Below are positions 13,577-15,594 of a stretch of DNA of 15,594 bases, in pieces. A program made the translations under genes and the position numbers. The stretch comes from PCC-6406 sp964353225 (GTDB lineage: Bacteria; Cyanobacteriota; Cyanobacteriia; Phormidesmidales; Phormidesmidaceae): the NCBI GenBank assembly GCA_964353225.1, contig CAYGVA010000085.1, positions 1-15,594 of the forward strand. The letters are read 5' to 3'. The notes below the pieces were generated by a model that made no database searches, had not been told where the DNA came from, and saw nothing but the letters and a program-made list of their open reading frames with translations. Position 1 is the stretch's first letter. Each line of letters starts with the position of its first letter.

Positions 13577-15517
13577 TTACGAGAATGAAGAATGAACGGG
13601 CAAAACAATCTTGAACGTAGTGCCCTTCCCCACTGCTGACAAGACTTCAATCGAACCAGCATGCTTTTGGATGATTTGATAGCAGATACCTAAACCGAGG
13701 CCAGTGCCTTTACCCACTGCTTTAGTGGTGAAAAAAGGATCAAAAATTTTCTGCTTGACCACATCACTCATGCCAGGTCCAGTATCTTTAAAAGAAATTT
13801 GAATCTTATTTTCGGCATTTAGCTCGGTGGTAATCGTGATCTGCTTGGGCTCGCAACCAGCTTCTTCCATAGCATCAACTGCATTGACAATAATATTTGT
13901 GAAAACTTGATTGAGTTGAGCAGGATAGCATTCTACCGACGGTAAATTGCCATATTTTTTAATCAATTCAATACCATATTTCAGGCGATTATTTAAGATC
14001 AATAAAGTGCTTTCTAGGCCTTCATGGATATCGACAGATTTAACGTCGGATTCATCCAGCCTAGAAAAATTGCGCATGGCCAAGATGATGTCTTTAACCC
14101 GTTTTGTCCCAAGGTTGAGAGAACCCAAAATCTTGTGGGTATCGATCAAGAGAAAGTCTAAATCGATATCTTCGACAATTTCTTCTGTTTCTGGGGTGGG
14201 TTCGTAGGTTTTCTGGTAGTGCTCCATCAGTGCACAGAGATTCTGAAAATAACCCGTGAGATGGGAGACGTTGCCTTGGATAAAATTGATAGGGTTATTG
14301 ATTTCGTGGGCAATGCCCGCAACCATCTGCCCTAGGCTAGACATTTTTTCGGTTTGAATCAGTTGAAGTTGAGTGTCCTTAAGCATTTGCATTGCCGATT
14401 CTAACCCCCGAGTCCGTTCCTGCACCTTCTGCTCTAGGGTTTGATTAGCAACTTCTAGTTCTCCGGTATAAAAACCAGACCATTCGATCAGTTGGTTGAG
14501 AGATCGCCCTAGGGTCCCGATTTCATCTTGGGTCGTAACGGGAATGGAAAGATCAAAATTGGTATCCTGTACCACTTGATCAGCGACTTCAGCCAAGGCT
14601 TGGATCGGTTGAGCAATATGGCGTCCGACCCAGTAGCCAATAGCAGAGGCGATCGCGGTGCCGCCTAAGGCCACAGCCCCAACGACGAGCCAAATGGTGA
14701 TGAGAGATCGCTCAAAATCGCTGTGATCACCCAGCACCAAAATTGTCACTTGCTCACCCCCCAACCCTTCTAAGGGGAGGCGGGCCTGGAAATATCGCTG
14801 ATCTCCAAGGGTGAGCACCTCCGTGGAATCAACCTGAAGGACCTTTAGATCGCTCTGGGAGAGATCCGTAAAGCTATGGGCCACAATCGCATCTTGACTC
14901 AAGGCCACTAACTCGATTTGGAGTTCCCTAGATAGTTCTGACAAAAGTTGGCCGCTCAGTTGCCTGCCCAGCAAGAGACCGCCGACAATACCGCGAGTAT
15001 CTTTGAGCGGTGCCGTCCCGACCAACAAGGCAAAATTATGGGTTCGTGAGCCGACCAAGGTGGCAATATCAACGCCACTCAGCACCTGTTGAATCGCCTT
15101 GTCAGCCAGCAATCGAGTCTCTTGAAGTTCGGGCTGTCGTAATTCCAGCAAAGGCTCTTGGTCAGAATTAAAGACGGCAATCCAATCATCATCAAGAATT
15201 GTGTTGAGGGGCAACAACTCTTGACGCAAATCACTTATGTCCTGGCGAAAAGTAGCAGTGACTAATGGGTCGCTACTGGCCAATATTCGAGCCTGTTGTC
15301 TCAGGCGAAACAGCTCTTTGTCGAAATTATCTGCAACCAATACAGTGAGTTTCTTGAGATTATTTATTTCTGCTGCATGAAGTTTGCGCGAAAAGTAAAT
15401 TCCTAAAAGAGAGGTGCCTGAGAGCCACGTCAAAACAAAGGAGATCACAAAGGGAATTGTGATTTTTTCTCGGATTTTAAGCCTTGAATAAAAACAAGAA
15501 AAATACTGATATATCAT
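13577..15517 (-). CDS. Membrane sensor histidine kinase (extracytoplasmic CACHE-like domain, HAMP, HisKA, HATPase)
   Basis: A 646-residue kinase. It has a membrane helix (about 20-42), an outside sensing domain (about 43-270) that resembles a CACHE-type ligand sensor (DNFDKELFRLRQQARILASS, VGGLLLGRQLSG), and a second helix (about 271-295). A HAMP linker (about 296-350; QPIQALAEVADQV, DEIGTLGRSLN) and a coiled coil (350-390) follow. The kinase core has H404 (AHEINNPINF), the N-box (N541, N545), KDTGPGM (D578), FDPFFTTK and GTGLGLG. It probably senses a small molecule in the periplasm; the ligand is unknown. The core is a close paralogue of the GAF kinase core. The ATG lacks an obvious ribosome binding site. 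The MITE-like element follows the stop. Confidence 0.94.
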   Translation of the reverse strand: MIYQYFSCFYSRLKIREKITIPFVISFVLTWLSGTSLLGIYFSRKLHAAEINNLKKLTVLVADNFDKELFRLRQQARILASSDPLVTATFRQDISDLRQELLPLNTILDDDWIAVFNSDQEPLLELRQPELQETRLLADKAIQQVLSGVDIATLVGSRTHNFALLVGTAPLKDTRGIVGGLLLGRQLSGQLLSELSRELQIELVALSQDAIVAHSFTDLSQSDLKVLQVDSTEVLTLGDQRYFQARLPLEGLGGEQVTILVLGDHSDFERSLITIWLVVGAVALGGTAIASAIGYWVGRHIAQPIQALAEVADQVVQDTNFDLSIPVTTQDEIGTLGRSLNQLIEWSGFYTGELEVANQTLEQKVQERTRGLESAMQMLKDTQLQLIQTEKMSSLGQMVAGIAHEINNPINFIQGNVSHLTGYFQNLCALMEHYQKTYEPTPETEEIVEDIDLDFLLIDTHKILGSLNLGTKRVKDIILAMRNFSRLDESDVKSVDIHEGLESTLLILNNRLKYGIELIKKYGNLPSVECYPAQLNQVFTNIIVNAVDAMEEAGCEPKQITITTELNAENKIQISFKDTGPGMSDVVKQKIFDPFFTTKAVGKGTGLGLGICYQIIQKHAGSIEVLSAVGKGTTFKIVLPVHSSFS

Positions 15518-15594
15518 GGGAATTGGTTTTCAAGGCAATGAATTTGCAGGCTGATTTCACTAGCCTTGGCAAGCATTATCAGTCTGGTTCTTCT
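15518..15594. other. Upstream flank of the membrane kinase
   Basis: Seventy-seven bases up to the window edge. No gene and no convincing promoter could be supported; a weak dyad, AGGCT-N9-AGCCT, lies about 40 bases before the kinase ATG. Confidence 0.3.

Noticed and set aside
1..15594. tRNA, rRNA, CRISPR arrays, phage or toxin-antitoxin genes
   Set aside because: Scanned for T-loop motifs, regularly spaced repeats and typical gene families on both strands; none could be supported.

Overview
The window reads as chromosomal DNA of a cyanobacterium. The octamer GCGATCGC (HIP1, a cyanobacterial genome signature) occurs 11 times in 15.6 kb, where about 0.2 would be expected by chance. Several genes belong to families that are cyanobacterial or plastid-related: a Tic20 homologue, a DUF2949 protein, a short single-helix protein resembling a photosystem II accessory factor, an S-layer-homology protein with a membrane anchor, and histidine kinases with the AHEINNP H-box. 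I cannot name a genus from the sequence alone.

Left part (1-5,350). The window opens inside an elongation factor G paralogue (minus). A 0.5 kb spacer follows, then a ROK-family glucokinase that is probably polyphosphate-dependent (plus). Its stop codon overlaps that of a decayed, internally deleted DUF255/thioredoxin-domain gene on the other strand. Next come a secreted protein of unknown function (minus), an SLH-domain protein (plus) and a coiled-coil protein (minus); the last two converge on a hairpin.

Middle (5,350-9,430). rpsF (minus, with a strong terminator) is divergent from a fumarylacetoacetate-hydrolase-family gene (plus, with a terminator touching its stop codon). Then come Tic20 (minus), a PhzF-family enzyme (minus) preceded by the decayed 3' end of a VOC/glyoxalase gene, a small one-helix protein with a good promoter, ribosome binding site and terminator (plus), and a DUF2949 gene (plus).

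Right part (9,428-15,517). Four signalling genes lie in a row on the minus strand. In transcription order they are a membrane-bound CACHE-like/HAMP histidine kinase, a soluble GAF histidine kinase, a single-domain response regulator, and a REC-GAF-HisKA-HATPase hybrid kinase. The hybrid's GAF domain has the Cys-His and flanking motifs of cyanobacteriochrome photoreceptors. The first two kinases share a paralogous catalytic core. The gaps between the genes (about 115-300 bp) and the separate promoter-like sites suggest neighbouring transcription units rather than one tight operon. Physical grouping makes cross-talk plausible but does not prove it.

The most notable non-coding item is a 90-bp element between the two sensor kinases. 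It has perfect 11-bp terminal inverted repeats, an exact 9-bp flanking direct repeat, and an internal terminator-like hairpin placed just after the upstream kinase gene. A 14-bp palindrome lies exactly in the spacer of the predicted promoter of the next kinase.
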